From the NCBI GenBank assembly GCA_045345765.1, contig CP148265.1, positions 1,364,001 through 1,428,000 on the forward strand: a stretch of 64,000 nt of DNA. The letters run 5' to 3'. Made by a program: the position numbers and the translations under genes. Positions 1 to 9,002 of this stretch are shown here, piece after piece. The notes below the pieces were generated by a model that was not told the origin of the DNA, searched no databases, and worked only from the letters and a program-made list of their open reading frames with translations. The stretch's first letter is position 1. Every line of letters starts with the position of its first letter. The stretch comes from JAOARY01 sp045345765 (GTDB taxonomy: Bacteria > Bacillota > Clostridia > Peptostreptococcales > Peptostreptococcaceae).

Positions 1-131
1 AAAGAACTTATCAACCAAAGAAAAGACAAAGAAAAAAAGAGCATGGATTCAGAAAGAGAATGAAAACAGCTAATGGTAGAAAAGTACTTAAAAGAAGAAG
101 AACTAGAGGAAGAAAAAGCTTAACTGCTTAA
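1..131 (+). CDS. rpmH: 50S ribosomal protein L34 (5'-truncated by window edge)
   Basis: The frame begins inside codon 2 at the window edge and reads RTYQPKKRQRKKEHG to a TAA at 129-131. This is the nearly invariant body of L34, a tiny basic protein of the large ribosomal subunit. Only the initiator Met and most of the first Lys lie outside the window; the family is usually 44 residues and this copy fits. It precedes rnpA as in almost all bacteria, which places the window beside the replication origin, since dnaA normally lies divergently upstream of rpmH. Confidence 0.97.
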   Translation, partial: RTYQPKKRQRKKEHGFRKRMKTANGRKVLKRRRTRGRKSLTA

Positions 132-230
132 TTCTAACTGAAGTTTAATAATTCTTTAAAGTGAATATACTATTTATATAAGATGGTATTAAAACTAAAA
201 AATTATATTTAAAAATGCATATATCGCATT

Positions 231-291
231 CACAAATACAATATAGATTGTTTGTGACCCAAAAAAAGACCGCATTCTCGTGGTCTTTTTG
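231..291 (+). terminator. hairpin pair and rho-independent terminator between rpmH and rnpA
   Basis: A first imperfect stem lies at 231-256 (CACAAA...TTTGTG). A second, AAAAAGACC (263-271) pairing with GGTCTTTTT (282-290), ends in a T-run. The second is a classical terminator. It sits between two genes that are usually co-transcribed, so it probably attenuates rather than fully separates them. Confidence 0.75.
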
Positions 292-340
292 TTTAACTAG
301 AAAAAATAAAGTCTTTTAAAGCTTATATTTGGAGGCTATA

Positions 341-700
341 ATGCAGTTTAAAAACGGAAGAACTCTAAAAAAAGACAAGGATATTAGAAATGTTTATAAG
401 AAGAAAGATTCTATAGCTAATAGATATCTTGTTATGTATATATTAAAAAATGGTACAAATGATAATAGGATAGGTATTTCTGTTTCAAAAAAAGTTGGAA
501 ATGCCGTTGTTAGAAATAAATTAAGAAGGTATATAAGAGAAAGTTACAGATTAAATTGTGAACAGATAAAATCAGGTTATGATATAGTTTTTCTTGCTAG
601 AGTACTTGCTAATGATAAATCATATAAGGATATAGAATCTGCGATGCTCCATCTTCTTAGAAAAAAAAGATTAATAAATAATAATAAAAAAATGGTTTAG
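341..700 (+). CDS. rnpA: ribonuclease P protein component
   Basis: 119-residue basic protein subunit of RNase P, which with the RNA subunit removes 5' leaders from pre-tRNAs. The family RNR signature is clear around residues 49-66 (KKVGNAVVRNKLRRYIRE). A frame opens 12 nt upstream at 329, but GGAGG at 331-335 sits 5 nt before the ATG at 341, so translation should start there (MQFKNGRTLKK). Length and position between rpmH and yidD are standard. Confidence 0.95.
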   Translation: MQFKNGRTLKKDKDIRNVYKKKDSIANRYLVMYILKNGTNDNRIGISVSKKVGNAVVRNKLRRYIRESYRLNCEQIKSGYDIVFLARVLANDKSYKDIESAMLHLLRKKRLINNNKKMV

Positions 701-822
701 AAATATCAACATAAAGTAAGAAAGAAACAAAAATCTTTAATTTATAGATTTTTGGTAACGGGAGTAAGAAAATAGATAGAAAAATTTATAAAAATCTGAT
801 TTAATATAGTTAGGAGATTTAA

Positions 823-1032
823 ATGACTAAAATTTTAATTTATATAGTAAAATTTTATCAGAAATTTATATCACCATTAAAAGGGCCTACTTGTAGGTTC
901 TATCCAACATGTTCTACTTATTCCATACAAGCTTTAAGAAAGTACGGAGCTTTAAAAGGAACTTACTTATCTCTAAAAAGAATTCTAAAATGTCACCCAT
1001 TTAATAAAGGCGGTTATGATCCTTTAAAATAA
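823..1032 (+). CDS. yidD: membrane protein insertion efficiency factor YidD
   Basis: 69-residue small protein with the family core TCRFYPTCSTYSIQAL (about residues 23-38) and a basic C-terminal part containing a Gly-Tyr-Asp close to the end. YidD associates with the inner membrane and assists YidC-dependent insertion. AGGAG at 812-816 precedes the ATG. It lies between rnpA and yidC, its usual place. The 121 nt between rnpA and yidD carry no recognisable gene. Confidence 0.93.
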   Translation: MTKILIYIVKFYQKFISPLKGPTCRFYPTCSTYSIQALRKYGALKGTYLSLKRILKCHPFNKGGYDPLK

Positions 1033-1152
1033 TAACAAAACATATTATTTTATTGGTTTTAGATTATTGTAATCGTAACTTTTAGAATTTTAGAATTTTT
1101 TAAGATATAAAATACAAAGTTTTTTAAAATCGAAAATCAGGAGGTTTATAAT

Positions 1153-1809
1153 TTGGATGCAATATCGAATTTACTAGGTACACTGTTACACATTATTTAT
1201 AATTTAGTGAATAACTATGGTATAGCTATAATTTTATTCACTGTGGTAGTTAGATTAGCATTATTACCACTTACATTTAAACAAACAAAATCAATGAAAG
1301 AAATGCAAGTAATACAACCTAAGATAAAAGAAATACAAGAAAAGTATAAGAATAATAAAGAAGTTTTAAATCAGAAGGTAATGGAAGTTTATCAAAAACA
1401 CAATGTAAATCCAATGGCAGGTTGTTTACCATTATTGGTACAATTCCCTATATTAATAGGACTTTTTAGAGCTCTAAGAGATCCAGCTAAGTATGTTTTT
1501 GGTTCGCCAGAAGTTTATGCAAGTATAAACAGTAATTTTTTATGGTTAGAAAATTTAAGTGATCCTGATTTATGGATACTTCCAATACTTGCGGCAATAA
1601 CTACTTATTTATCATCTAAGATGATGCAACCTAAGTTAAAGAAGGGGCAAAAGCAAGATCAAACACAAATGATGATGCTTTATTTCTTCCCATTAATGAT
1701 GCTTGTTTGGGGTAGATCTTTCCCAGCTGGACTTACACTTTACTGGGTTGTAGGGAACTTATTCCAAATGACTCAACAGTTCTTCATAGGTAGACCTGCA
1801 AAAAATTAA
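1153..1809 (+). CDS. yidC: membrane protein insertase YidC/OxaA (short Gram-positive type)
   Basis: 218 residues. Inserts and folds membrane proteins, alone or with SecYEG. A first membrane segment ends in VVVRLALLPL, which carries the conserved intramembrane arginine that receives substrates (about residue 35). A charged cytoplasmic hairpin follows (about 45-85), then NPMAGCLPLLVQFPI and further hydrophobic segments up to LYWVVGNLFQ. There is no large periplasmic domain, as expected in Gram-positives. Translation starts at TTG with AGGAGG at 1139-1144. jag follows after 13 nt, the usual pairing. No lipobox is visible at the N-terminus, unlike SpoIIIJ of Bacillus. Confidence 0.95.
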   Translation: MDAISNLLGTLLHIIYNLVNNYGIAIILFTVVVRLALLPLTFKQTKSMKEMQVIQPKIKEIQEKYKNNKEVLNQKVMEVYQKHNVNPMAGCLPLLVQFPILIGLFRALRDPAKYVFGSPEVYASINSNFLWLENLSDPDLWILPILAAITTYLSSKMMQPKLKKGQKQDQTQMMMLYFFPLMMLVWGRSFPAGLTLYWVVGNLFQMTQQFFIGRPAKN

Positions 1810-1822
1810 GGGGGAGTTATAT

Positions 1823-2443
1823 ATGAGGGAAATTGAAGTAAGTGCTAGTTCTTTAGAGGTGGCTATAGATAAAGCCTGTAGAGAATTAAATGCAAGTGAA
1901 AAAACTCTTAATTATGAAGTGATTCAAGAAGGCAGTAAAGGTTTTTTAGGTCTTATAGGTAAAAAAGATTTTATAATTAAGGCCAATAAAAAGGATAATA
2001 GTGTTGAAATAGCTACAAACTTCATAAAGGGAATACTGGATAATTCATCTATAGAAGGTGAGATAGAAGTTAAATTAGAAGGTAATTTATTAAATATTGA
2101 AATAACAGGTAAAGAAGCTGGAGATTTAATAGGAAGAAGAGGGGAAGCTCTTGATTCATTACAGTTTCTAACTGGACTTGTTGTCAATAAAGAAGTAGAA
2201 GATCATAAAAAGATATTTATAAATATAGAAGGTTACAGACAAAGAAGAGAAGAATCTCTAAAGAGATTTGCAAATAAAATGGCTAGAAAAGCATATAAGA
2301 ACAGAAAGACATTAAGGTTAGAGCCAATGAATCCTTATGAAAGAAGAATAATTCATTCTGTTTTACAAGAGGATAAATATGTTAGAACTTATTCTGAAGG
2401 TGACGAGCCAAATAGAAGAGTTGTAATAGCATTAAAAAAATAA
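1823..2443 (+). CDS. jag: RNA-binding cell elongation regulator Jag/EloR
   Basis: 206 residues in three recognisable parts: a Jag N-terminal domain (about 1-50), a KH domain with the GRRGEALDSLQFL loop (about 95-125) and a C-terminal R3H domain (RREESLKRFANKMARKAYKN onward). The protein binds RNA and in other Firmicutes helps control cell elongation and peptidoglycan synthesis. It is translationally close to yidC and ends just before a perfect terminator, so rnpA-yidD-yidC-jag looks like one unit. GGGGG at 1811-1815 serves as ribosome-binding site. Confidence 0.94.
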   Translation: MREIEVSASSLEVAIDKACRELNASEKTLNYEVIQEGSKGFLGLIGKKDFIIKANKKDNSVEIATNFIKGILDNSSIEGEIEVKLEGNLLNIEITGKEAGDLIGRRGEALDSLQFLTGLVVNKEVEDHKKIFINIEGYRQRREESLKRFANKMARKAYKNRKTLRLEPMNPYERRIIHSVLQEDKYVRTYSEGDEPNRRVVIALKK

Positions 2444-2451
2444 TAAATATT

Positions 2452-2476
2452 CCCCTACTTAAGTAGGGGTTTTTTC
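2452..2476 (+). terminator. rho-independent terminator after jag
   Basis: Perfect 9-bp stem CCCCTACTT/AAGTAGGGG (2452-2469) followed by a T6 run. Confidence 0.93.
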
Positions 2477-2498
2477 TGTTTAATAACGAGGTGAAATT

Positions 2499-3878
2499 AT
2501 GAATTTTATAGATGATACTATCTGTGCTATAGCCACTCCAGCTGGAGAAGGTGGAATTGGGATAATAAGAATTAGTGGACCTGATTCACTAAATATAGCA
2601 AATGAGGTTTTTAGAGCGAACAAAAAAATAGATGAATATAATCCTAGAACATTAATTTATGGACATATTTATGATGGTGATAAATTAATAGATGAAGTAC
2701 TTTTAGCATATATGAATAATCCAAGAAGTTATACAGGTGAAGATGTTATTGAAATCAACGCTCATGGTGGATATATGTCAGTTAAAAAAATCCTTGAATT
2801 ACTTCTTAAAAATGGTGCAAGACATGCACAAAATGGAGAATTTACTAAAAGAGCATTCTTAAATGGTAGAATAGATTTATCTCAAGCAGAAGCTGTTATG
2901 GATGTTATAAATGCTAAGACTGAACTTAGTTTTGAAAGTGCTCAAGAACAATTAGAAGGAAGACTTTCAAAAAGAATAAAAGAACTTAGAAAAAAAATTA
3001 CTGAATTATTGGCACATGTTGAAGTTTCAATAGATTTTCCAGAAGAAGATGTAGAAGAACTAACAATAAAAAGATTATTAGATGGAATAAAATATATAAA
3101 AGAACAAATGAAAAATCTTTATGATAGTGCAGAAACAGGGAAGATATTAAGAGATGGACTAAAGACTGCGATAGTTGGAAAACCTAATGTTGGAAAGTCA
3201 TCCCTATTAAATGCATTATTAAGAGAATCAAGAGCAATAGTTACAGACATAGAAGGTACAACAAGAGATGTTATCGAAGAACAATTAAATATAAATGGTA
3301 TACTTATAAAATTAATAGATACAGCAGGAATAAGAGATACAAAAGATATAGTTGAACAAATCGGTGTAGAAAAATCAAAAGAGATAATAAATATAGCTGA
3401 TTTAATAATTTTGGTATTAGATTCATCAAGAGAAATAACAGATGAAGATATGTTTATATTAGATAATATAAAAGACAAAAAAGCTATTGTTCTTATAAAC
3501 AAAACAGATTTAGAAGCTAAATGGAATGAAAATATAATAAGAGAACATGTTAAAGAACATGTTAGAATTATAAAAATATCAGCATCCTTAAATCAAGGAA
3601 TTAAAGATTTAGAAGATGAAATAACTAATATGGTATTTAAGGGTAATGTAAAAGGTAATAATGATTTGATGATTACAAATACAAGACATAAAGATGCTTT
3701 ATATAAAGCTATAAATTCAGCAAATGATTGTATAAATGGTATAGAAAATGATATGCCTATTGATTTTGTTGAAATTGACTTAAAAAATATCTGGGATTTA
3801 CTTGGAGAAGTAACAGGTCAAACAGTTTCAGAAGATTTATTAGACACTATATTTAGTGAATTTTGTATAGGTAAGTAA
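2499..3878 (+). CDS. mnmE: tRNA modification GTPase MnmE
   Basis: 459 residues. With MnmG it installs the carboxymethylaminomethyl group on wobble U34 of several tRNAs, using methylene-tetrahydrofolate and GTP. The N-terminal folate-binding part (AIATPAGEGGIGIIRISG) is followed by a helical domain and an inserted G domain: GKPNVGKSS (P-loop, about 226), TTRD (G2), DTAG (G3), NKTD (G4). The C-terminus ends FCIGK, the C-x-G-K catalytic motif. Full family length. mnmG follows after 10 nt. Confidence 0.97.
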   Translation: MNFIDDTICAIATPAGEGGIGIIRISGPDSLNIANEVFRANKKIDEYNPRTLIYGHIYDGDKLIDEVLLAYMNNPRSYTGEDVIEINAHGGYMSVKKILELLLKNGARHAQNGEFTKRAFLNGRIDLSQAEAVMDVINAKTELSFESAQEQLEGRLSKRIKELRKKITELLAHVEVSIDFPEEDVEELTIKRLLDGIKYIKEQMKNLYDSAETGKILRDGLKTAIVGKPNVGKSSLLNALLRESRAIVTDIEGTTRDVIEEQLNINGILIKLIDTAGIRDTKDIVEQIGVEKSKEIINIADLIILVLDSSREITDEDMFILDNIKDKKAIVLINKTDLEAKWNENIIREHVKEHVRIIKISASLNQGIKDLEDEITNMVFKGNVKGNNDLMITNTRHKDALYKAINSANDCINGIENDMPIDFVEIDLKNIWDLLGEVTGQTVSEDLLDTIFSEFCIGK

Positions 3879-3888
3879 GGAGGAAGAA

Positions 3889-5769
3889 ATGGAGTTTTTA
3901 GCAGGAAAATATGATGTAATAGTTATTGGTGCAGGACATGCAGGATGTGAGGCGGCATTAATATCTGCAAGAATGAACAAAAAAACTCTACTTGTAACAC
4001 TTTCATTGGATTCAATTGGTCTAATGCCATGTAATCCTTCGATTGGAGGAACTGGTAAAGGTCATTTGGTTAAGGAAATAGATGCACTTGGTGGACAAAT
4101 GGGTGTTAATATAGATAAAGCTTATATCCAAAGTAGGATGTTAAATACAGGTAAAGGACCAGCAGTACACTCGTTAAGAGCTCAAGCTGACAAGCATTTA
4201 TATCACCAAGAGATGAAAAAAACAATAGAAGATCAAGAAAATCTTGATTTAGTTATGGATGAAGTTGTTGGTCTTAAAGTTGAAGACAATCAAGTTAAAG
4301 GAGTAATAACTTTATTAAATGCAGTTTATGAAGCAAATGCAGTTATACTTGCAACTGGAGTTTATCTAAAATCAAAAGTATATATAGGTGAAGTTAATTA
4401 TAGTTCTGGTCCACTTGGATTTTTGCCAGCTAATAATTTAAGCCAAAACTTAAAAGAGCTAGGGCTTGATTTAAGAAGGTTTAAAACAGGAAGTCCAGCA
4501 AGAGTTCACAAAGATACGCTAGACTTTTCAAAAATGGTCTTACAACCTGGAGATGAGAAAATAATACCATTTTCATTTCTAAATGACCCACAAGATATAA
4601 AAATAGATCAAGTTCCATGTTATTTAACAAGAACAACAAAAGAAACTAAAGAAATAATACTAAATAATATCAAACGTTCTTCTATGTATAGAGGTGATAT
4701 GGAAAGTACAGGTCCAAGATATTGTCCTTCAATAGAAGATAAGGTTGTAAGATTTACAGATAAGGAAACTCATCAATTCTTTGTTGAACCAGAAGGATTA
4801 AATACAAAAGAAATGTATGTATCTGGTTTTTCAAGTTCATTAGCTTATGAAGTACAACTTAAGATGTATCAAAGTGTTAATGGAATGGAAAATTGTAAAA
4901 TGCTTAGACCTGCTTACGCAATAGAATATGATTGTGTAAATCCACTTCAATTAAAACCATCTTTAGAATTAAAAGTTGTAAATAATTTATTTAGTGCAGG
5001 TCAGTTTAACGGAACTTCAGGTTATGAAGAAGCTGCTGCACAAGGATTAGTTGCAGGAATAAATGCAGTTAGAAAAATAGATGAAAAAGAACCGCTTATA
5101 TTAGAAAGGTCAAATTCGTATATAGGTGTTTTAATAGATGATTTAGTAACTAAAGGAACTAACGAACCTTATAGAATAATGACATCAAGATCTGAATACA
5201 GACTTTTATTAAGACAAGATAATGCTGATTTAAGACTTACTCAAATTGGGTATGAAGCAGGAAGTGTAAATGAATTTAGATATGAAGTATTTAAAAAGAG
5301 ATTAAAAGATATTGAAGATGAATTTAAAAGGCTTAAAGAAACTAGGGTTAAACAAAGTCAAATAAAAGATAAGCTAGAAGAAAAGGATTTAGCTAGTATA
5401 AACGGAAGTATAACTTTATATGACTTCTTAAAAAGACCAGAAATAAAATATGAGTTCTTAGATGAAATAGGATTAGGAAATCCTAATATCAAGGATGATG
5501 TAAAAACTCAATGTGAAATCCAAATAAAATATGAAGGTTATATCAAAAAACAATTATCACAAGTTGAAAAATTCTCCAAATTAGAGCATAAAAAATTAAG
5601 AGAAGACCTAGATTATTCAAAGATAGATGGACTTAGAATAGAAGCAAAACAAAAGCTTAATGAAATAAAACCGATGTCTTTAGGACAAGCTTCAAGAATA
5701 TCTGGAGTTTCACCAGCTGATATTTCAGTACTTATGATATATTTAGAACAACAAAGGAGAAATAGATAA
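3889..5769 (+). CDS. mnmG: tRNA uridine 5-carboxymethylaminomethyl modification enzyme MnmG
   Basis: 626 residues, FAD-dependent partner of MnmE in U34 modification. The dinucleotide-binding fold is at the start (VIGAGHAGCEAA, about 10-21). The family motifs PCNPSIGGTGKGHLVKE (about 48-64), TGSPARV and NGTSGYEEAAAQG are intact. GGAGG precedes the ATG by 5 nt. The stop overlaps the rsmG start by one base (TAATG), giving tight translational coupling. Confidence 0.97.
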   Translation: MEFLAGKYDVIVIGAGHAGCEAALISARMNKKTLLVTLSLDSIGLMPCNPSIGGTGKGHLVKEIDALGGQMGVNIDKAYIQSRMLNTGKGPAVHSLRAQADKHLYHQEMKKTIEDQENLDLVMDEVVGLKVEDNQVKGVITLLNAVYEANAVILATGVYLKSKVYIGEVNYSSGPLGFLPANNLSQNLKELGLDLRRFKTGSPARVHKDTLDFSKMVLQPGDEKIIPFSFLNDPQDIKIDQVPCYLTRTTKETKEIILNNIKRSSMYRGDMESTGPRYCPSIEDKVVRFTDKETHQFFVEPEGLNTKEMYVSGFSSSLAYEVQLKMYQSVNGMENCKMLRPAYAIEYDCVNPLQLKPSLELKVVNNLFSAGQFNGTSGYEEAAAQGLVAGINAVRKIDEKEPLILERSNSYIGVLIDDLVTKGTNEPYRIMTSRSEYRLLLRQDNADLRLTQIGYEAGSVNEFRYEVFKKRLKDIEDEFKRLKETRVKQSQIKDKLEEKDLASINGSITLYDFLKRPEIKYEFLDEIGLGNPNIKDDVKTQCEIQIKYEGYIKKQLSQVEKFSKLEHKKLREDLDYSKIDGLRIEAKQKLNEIKPMSLGQASRISGVSPADISVLMIYLEQQRRNR

Positions 5770-6476
5770 TGATATTAAAAGAAGGTCTTGATAAATTAAA
5801 TATAAAATATGACGATGAAATAATAGATAAGTTTAAAATATATAAAGATTTATTAATTGAATGGAATGAAAAGATTAATCTAACTACTATAACAGAGGAA
5901 AATGAAGTATATATCAAACATTTTTTAGATAGTATATCGTGTTTATTATCAGATAAAATAGAAGAGAATGCAAAAGTTATAGATGTTGGAACAGGAGCAG
6001 GATTTCCTGGTCTTCCAATAAAAATGATTAGAAAAGATATCAAATTAACTTTATTAGATTCATTAAATAAAAGAATAAATTTCTTAAAAGAAGTATGCGA
6101 TAATATAGGTATAGATGATGTTGAATTTATTCACAGTAGAGCAGAAGATGGTGGAAAAAATCCAGAATATAGACAACAATTTGATGTTGTTGTATCAAGG
6201 GCTGTAGCGAATTTAACAGTGCTTTTAGAATATACAACTCCATTTTTAAAAGTTGGAGGATATATGGTATGCTTAAAGGGACCATCATTAGATGAAGAAT
6301 TAAAAGACGCAAAGAAGGCTTTAGAAGTTTTAAATATGGAGTTTGTAGAAGATAAAGAATTTCAAATTCCATTTGATGATAGAACAAAGAGACTTCTAAT
6401 ACTTAAAAAAATTGGAGATACACCTAAAAAATATCCAAGAAAAGCTGGAAAACCAACTAAACAACCATTAAAATAG
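5769..6476 (+). CDS. rsmG: 16S rRNA m7G527 methyltransferase RsmG
   Basis: 235 residues. SAM-dependent methylation of G527 in 16S rRNA, the change whose loss gives low-level streptomycin resistance. The SAM-binding loop VIDVGTGAGFPGLPIKM lies near residues 68-84, and SRAVANL near 134-140 is the family motif. ATG start coupled to the mnmG stop. A strongly basic tail (PKKYPRKAGKPTKQPLK) is usual for the family. Confidence 0.95.
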   Translation: MILKEGLDKLNIKYDDEIIDKFKIYKDLLIEWNEKINLTTITEENEVYIKHFLDSISCLLSDKIEENAKVIDVGTGAGFPGLPIKMIRKDIKLTLLDSLNKRINFLKEVCDNIGIDDVEFIHSRAEDGGKNPEYRQQFDVVVSRAVANLTVLLEYTTPFLKVGGYMVCLKGPSLDEELKDAKKALEVLNMEFVEDKEFQIPFDDRTKRLLILKKIGDTPKKYPRKAGKPTKQPLK

Positions 6477-6479
6477 TAT

Positions 6480-6524
6480 TAAAGGCTAAATTGTAAATAT
6501 TTATATTTATTATTTAGCTTTTTA
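6480..6524 (+). terminator. terminator after rsmG
   Basis: AAAGGCTAAAT (6481-6491) can pair with ATTTAGC plus TTT (about 6512-6523), followed by T residues. One bulge; moderate strength. Confidence 0.7.
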
Positions 6525-6634
6525 TGAAATTATTCGAATTTTTAATTATATTTAATATTATTATAATTTAATAAAAAATTTAGAAAGTAAAAATTAATGT
6601 AAGTGAGAATTTATTTATAAGAAAGAGGGATAAT

Positions 6635-7441
6635 ATGAGTTTTGATAAAGTATTACATATACAGACTTCAAACATTTGTGCAAACCCAAATCAACCAAGA
6701 AAAGTATTTAATGAAGATCAATTGCAAGAGCTTAAAAATTCAATAAGTGAATATGGGATACTTCAACCCATAACAGTTAGAAAACTTAAAGAAGATAATT
6801 ATGAGCTTGTAGCAGGGGAAAGAAGATTAAAAGCTGCAAAACTTGCAGGACTTAAAGAAATACCAGCAATAATAAAGGATTTAACAGAAGAATCTAGTGC
6901 AGTACTTGCAATAGTTGAAAATCTACAAAGAGAAGATTTAAATTTCATAGAAGAATCACTTGGATATGAAAAACTTATAAGAAAATATAATTTTACTCAA
7001 AATGAATTAGCTAAAAAGCTTGGTAAAAGTCAATCTACAATAGCTAATAAACTAAGAATTTTAAAATTACCACAAAATATACAAGATAAATTAATTGATA
7101 ATAATCTTACACAAAGACATGCAAGAGCTCTTTTAAAACTTAATGATGAAGATATTATGCATGAAGTTTTGGATAAGGTTATAAAAAATGATTTGACAGT
7201 TAAAAAGACAGAAGATATGGTAAAGATAGTATCAGAAAATGAAAGTCCAAAAAAAGAAGAAGATAATAAAAAGAAAAATAAAAGAAAAATAAAAGCATCA
7301 GTTAATTTAAAAATATATTTAAATACATTAAAGAATGCTTATAAAGCCATAGAAAATACAGGGATAAATGCAAATTACAAAGAGGTTGATAAGGGAGATT
7401 ATGTTGAAGTAACTGTTAAAATTCCTAAATCTGCAAAATAA
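6635..7441 (+). CDS. noc: nucleoid occlusion-type ParB-family protein Noc
   Basis: 268-residue ParB/Noc-family CTPase. The N-terminal domain has NPNQPRKVF, GERRLKAAK and ENLQREDLNFIEE (the CTP/clamp motifs), followed by a DNA-binding helix-turn-helix (LAKKLGKSQSTIANKLRILKLP, about 126-147) and a basic linker with a C-terminal dimerisation domain. Its place directly after rsmG is that of noc in Bacillus and Clostridia, where Noc binds scattered sites and prevents division over DNA. The N-terminus (MSFDKVLHIQTSNIC) shows no obvious amphipathic membrane helix as described for Bacillus Noc, so membrane anchoring is uncertain. An alternative is a second chromosomal ParB. Confidence 0.85.
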   Translation: MSFDKVLHIQTSNICANPNQPRKVFNEDQLQELKNSISEYGILQPITVRKLKEDNYELVAGERRLKAAKLAGLKEIPAIIKDLTEESSAVLAIVENLQREDLNFIEESLGYEKLIRKYNFTQNELAKKLGKSQSTIANKLRILKLPQNIQDKLIDNNLTQRHARALLKLNDEDIMHEVLDKVIKNDLTVKKTEDMVKIVSENESPKKEEDNKKKNKRKIKASVNLKIYLNTLKNAYKAIENTGINANYKEVDKGDYVEVTVKIPKSAK

Positions 7442-8131
7442 ATAATAATAAATTCAAATATAAAATGAAAAAATTTCAAATAAAATATGATGATATTTAA
7501 TTAAATTTATCAACATATTTTATTTTTTTTATAATAATTAAAAAAAATTTTTATATTATTGTGTTTTTATTAAAAGTTTTGCACTTATATTTTAATCGTG
7601 GTTAAAAAAATTTAAAAAATTTTAAAGAAAATTCTTAAGTTAAAATATATGAAATTACTAATCTAAACTAAAAAGTATTACAAAAAATTAATTATTTTTA
7701 AAAAATAAATTTAAAAAAATTGTTTATAAATTTCAAATTTTGTTTTAAAATTTAATATATAGATATAAATTTAAAGTGAATGTTAAAAAGAACGATTATT
7801 TAAAATTATCTTACATTTAAATATCTAAATATTCAAATGTAAAAAATTATATAAGCAAAGGCTTAAAAATATGATATTATAAATTATGATTATAAATAAA
7901 ATTATATTAATTTATATATAGAAATTAATACGAATAAAATTTTTTAGACAACTTTGTAAATTTTAACATATATAAATAATTAATCTAAAATATAATAAAT
8001 ATGAATTAAAGTATAATAAAAAATTATAGTTTTATATTAAAAGATAACAAATAGATATTTCATTTAAACAAAAATATAATTTATTATATTATTATACTTC
8101 TTATTTAAAAGATATGAAATTAGGTGAAATC
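7442..8131. other. 690-nt extremely AT-rich non-coding gap where soj/parA is expected
   Basis: No frame with coding character on either strand. G and C are strikingly rare and homopolymer A/T runs abound. It holds one DnaA-box-like nonamer (TTATCAACA, 7507-7515) and a small imperfect palindrome TTTTAATCGTGGTTAAAA (7590-7607). In most Clostridia soj (parA) lies here between noc and parB; no P-loop or other ParA motif can be traced, so the gene is gone rather than recently broken. The parB promoter must lie in this stretch. Confidence 0.8.
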
Positions 8132-8896
8132 ATGTTGGATAATATAAAATACATTGATAGCGATTTAATAAAAGCTAACGAAAAACAACCAAGAAAAGAA
8201 TTTAATGATGAAACTATAAAAGAACTTGCATCATCAATCAAAAAAAGAGGTATATTACAGCCTATAATTGTTACAAAAAAAGAAGATAAGTATATAATTG
8301 TAGCAGGAGAAAGAAGATTTAGAGCTTCTAATATTGCTGGAATTAAAACCATACCATGTATTATAAAAGAATTATCAGACGAGGAAATAATTGAAATTGC
8401 GCTTCTTGAAAATATTCAAAGGGAAGATTTAAACGTATTTGAAGAAGCACTCGCTTACAAAAATGTTATGGAAAAGAAACTGATAACTCAAGCAGAACTT
8501 GCAGAAACCATAGGTAAGAGTAGACCTTATATAAGTAATACAATAAGAATGCTCAAACTTAATGAAGAAGTTATAGATATGATAATACAAAATAAATTAT
8601 CATCTGGACATGGAAAAGCGATATTAAAGCTAAAAGATAAAGATAAGCAATTGCAAGTAGCTAAAGATGTTATTAAAAACAATATGTCTGTTAGAAAAAC
8701 TGAAGAATATATAAATAGACTAACAAAGAAAGAAAATAAAAAAGACATATTTGAAATAGATATAGAAGAAAGACTAATCGAAAAATTTAATACAAAGGTT
8801 AGCATAAAGCGAGGAAGTAAAAAAGGAAAGATAGAAATAGAATATTACAATGAAGACAGTCTAAATGATATCATACAAAAACTTTTAGATAGTTGA
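8132..8896 (+). CDS. parB: chromosome partitioning protein ParB (Spo0J)
   Basis: 254-residue chromosomal ParB, the CTP-dependent clamp that loads at parS and recruits condensin to the origin. Motifs: KQPRKEF, GERRFRASN (about 65-73), ENIQREDLNVFEE, helix-turn-helix LAETIGKSRPYISN (about 127-140) and the C-terminal dimer domain ending KRGSKKGKIEIEYYN. A longer frame opens at 8114, but TAGGTG at 8121-8126 is placed for the ATG at 8132. No ParA ATPase neighbour is present, which is unusual. parS candidates are seen at 45.7 and 57.8 kb. Confidence 0.94.
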   Translation: MLDNIKYIDSDLIKANEKQPRKEFNDETIKELASSIKKRGILQPIIVTKKEDKYIIVAGERRFRASNIAGIKTIPCIIKELSDEEIIEIALLENIQREDLNVFEEALAYKNVMEKKLITQAELAETIGKSRPYISNTIRMLKLNEEVIDMIIQNKLSSGHGKAILKLKDKDKQLQVAKDVIKNNMSVRKTEEYINRLTKKENKKDIFEIDIEERLIEKFNTKVSIKRGSKKGKIEIEYYNEDSLNDIIQKLLDS

Positions 8897-9002
8897 TTTA
8901 AGTATATTTTAATGAAAATATTTACTTTAAATATCAATATAAATGTTATAAAAAAAGAGGAATAATCTTATTAAGAGGAAAATATGATTGGGGGTTTAAC
9001 AA

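Noticed and set aside
6127..6387. Minus-strand 86-residue frame
   Set aside because: Antisense shadow of rsmG, no initiation signal, Leu/His-rich composition typical of reversed AT-rich coding DNA.
7442..8131. AT-rich gap considered as the replication origin
   Set aside because: Only one imperfect DnaA-like box is visible; the clustered perfect boxes are at 45.5 kb, and the usual origin beside dnaA lies outside the window.
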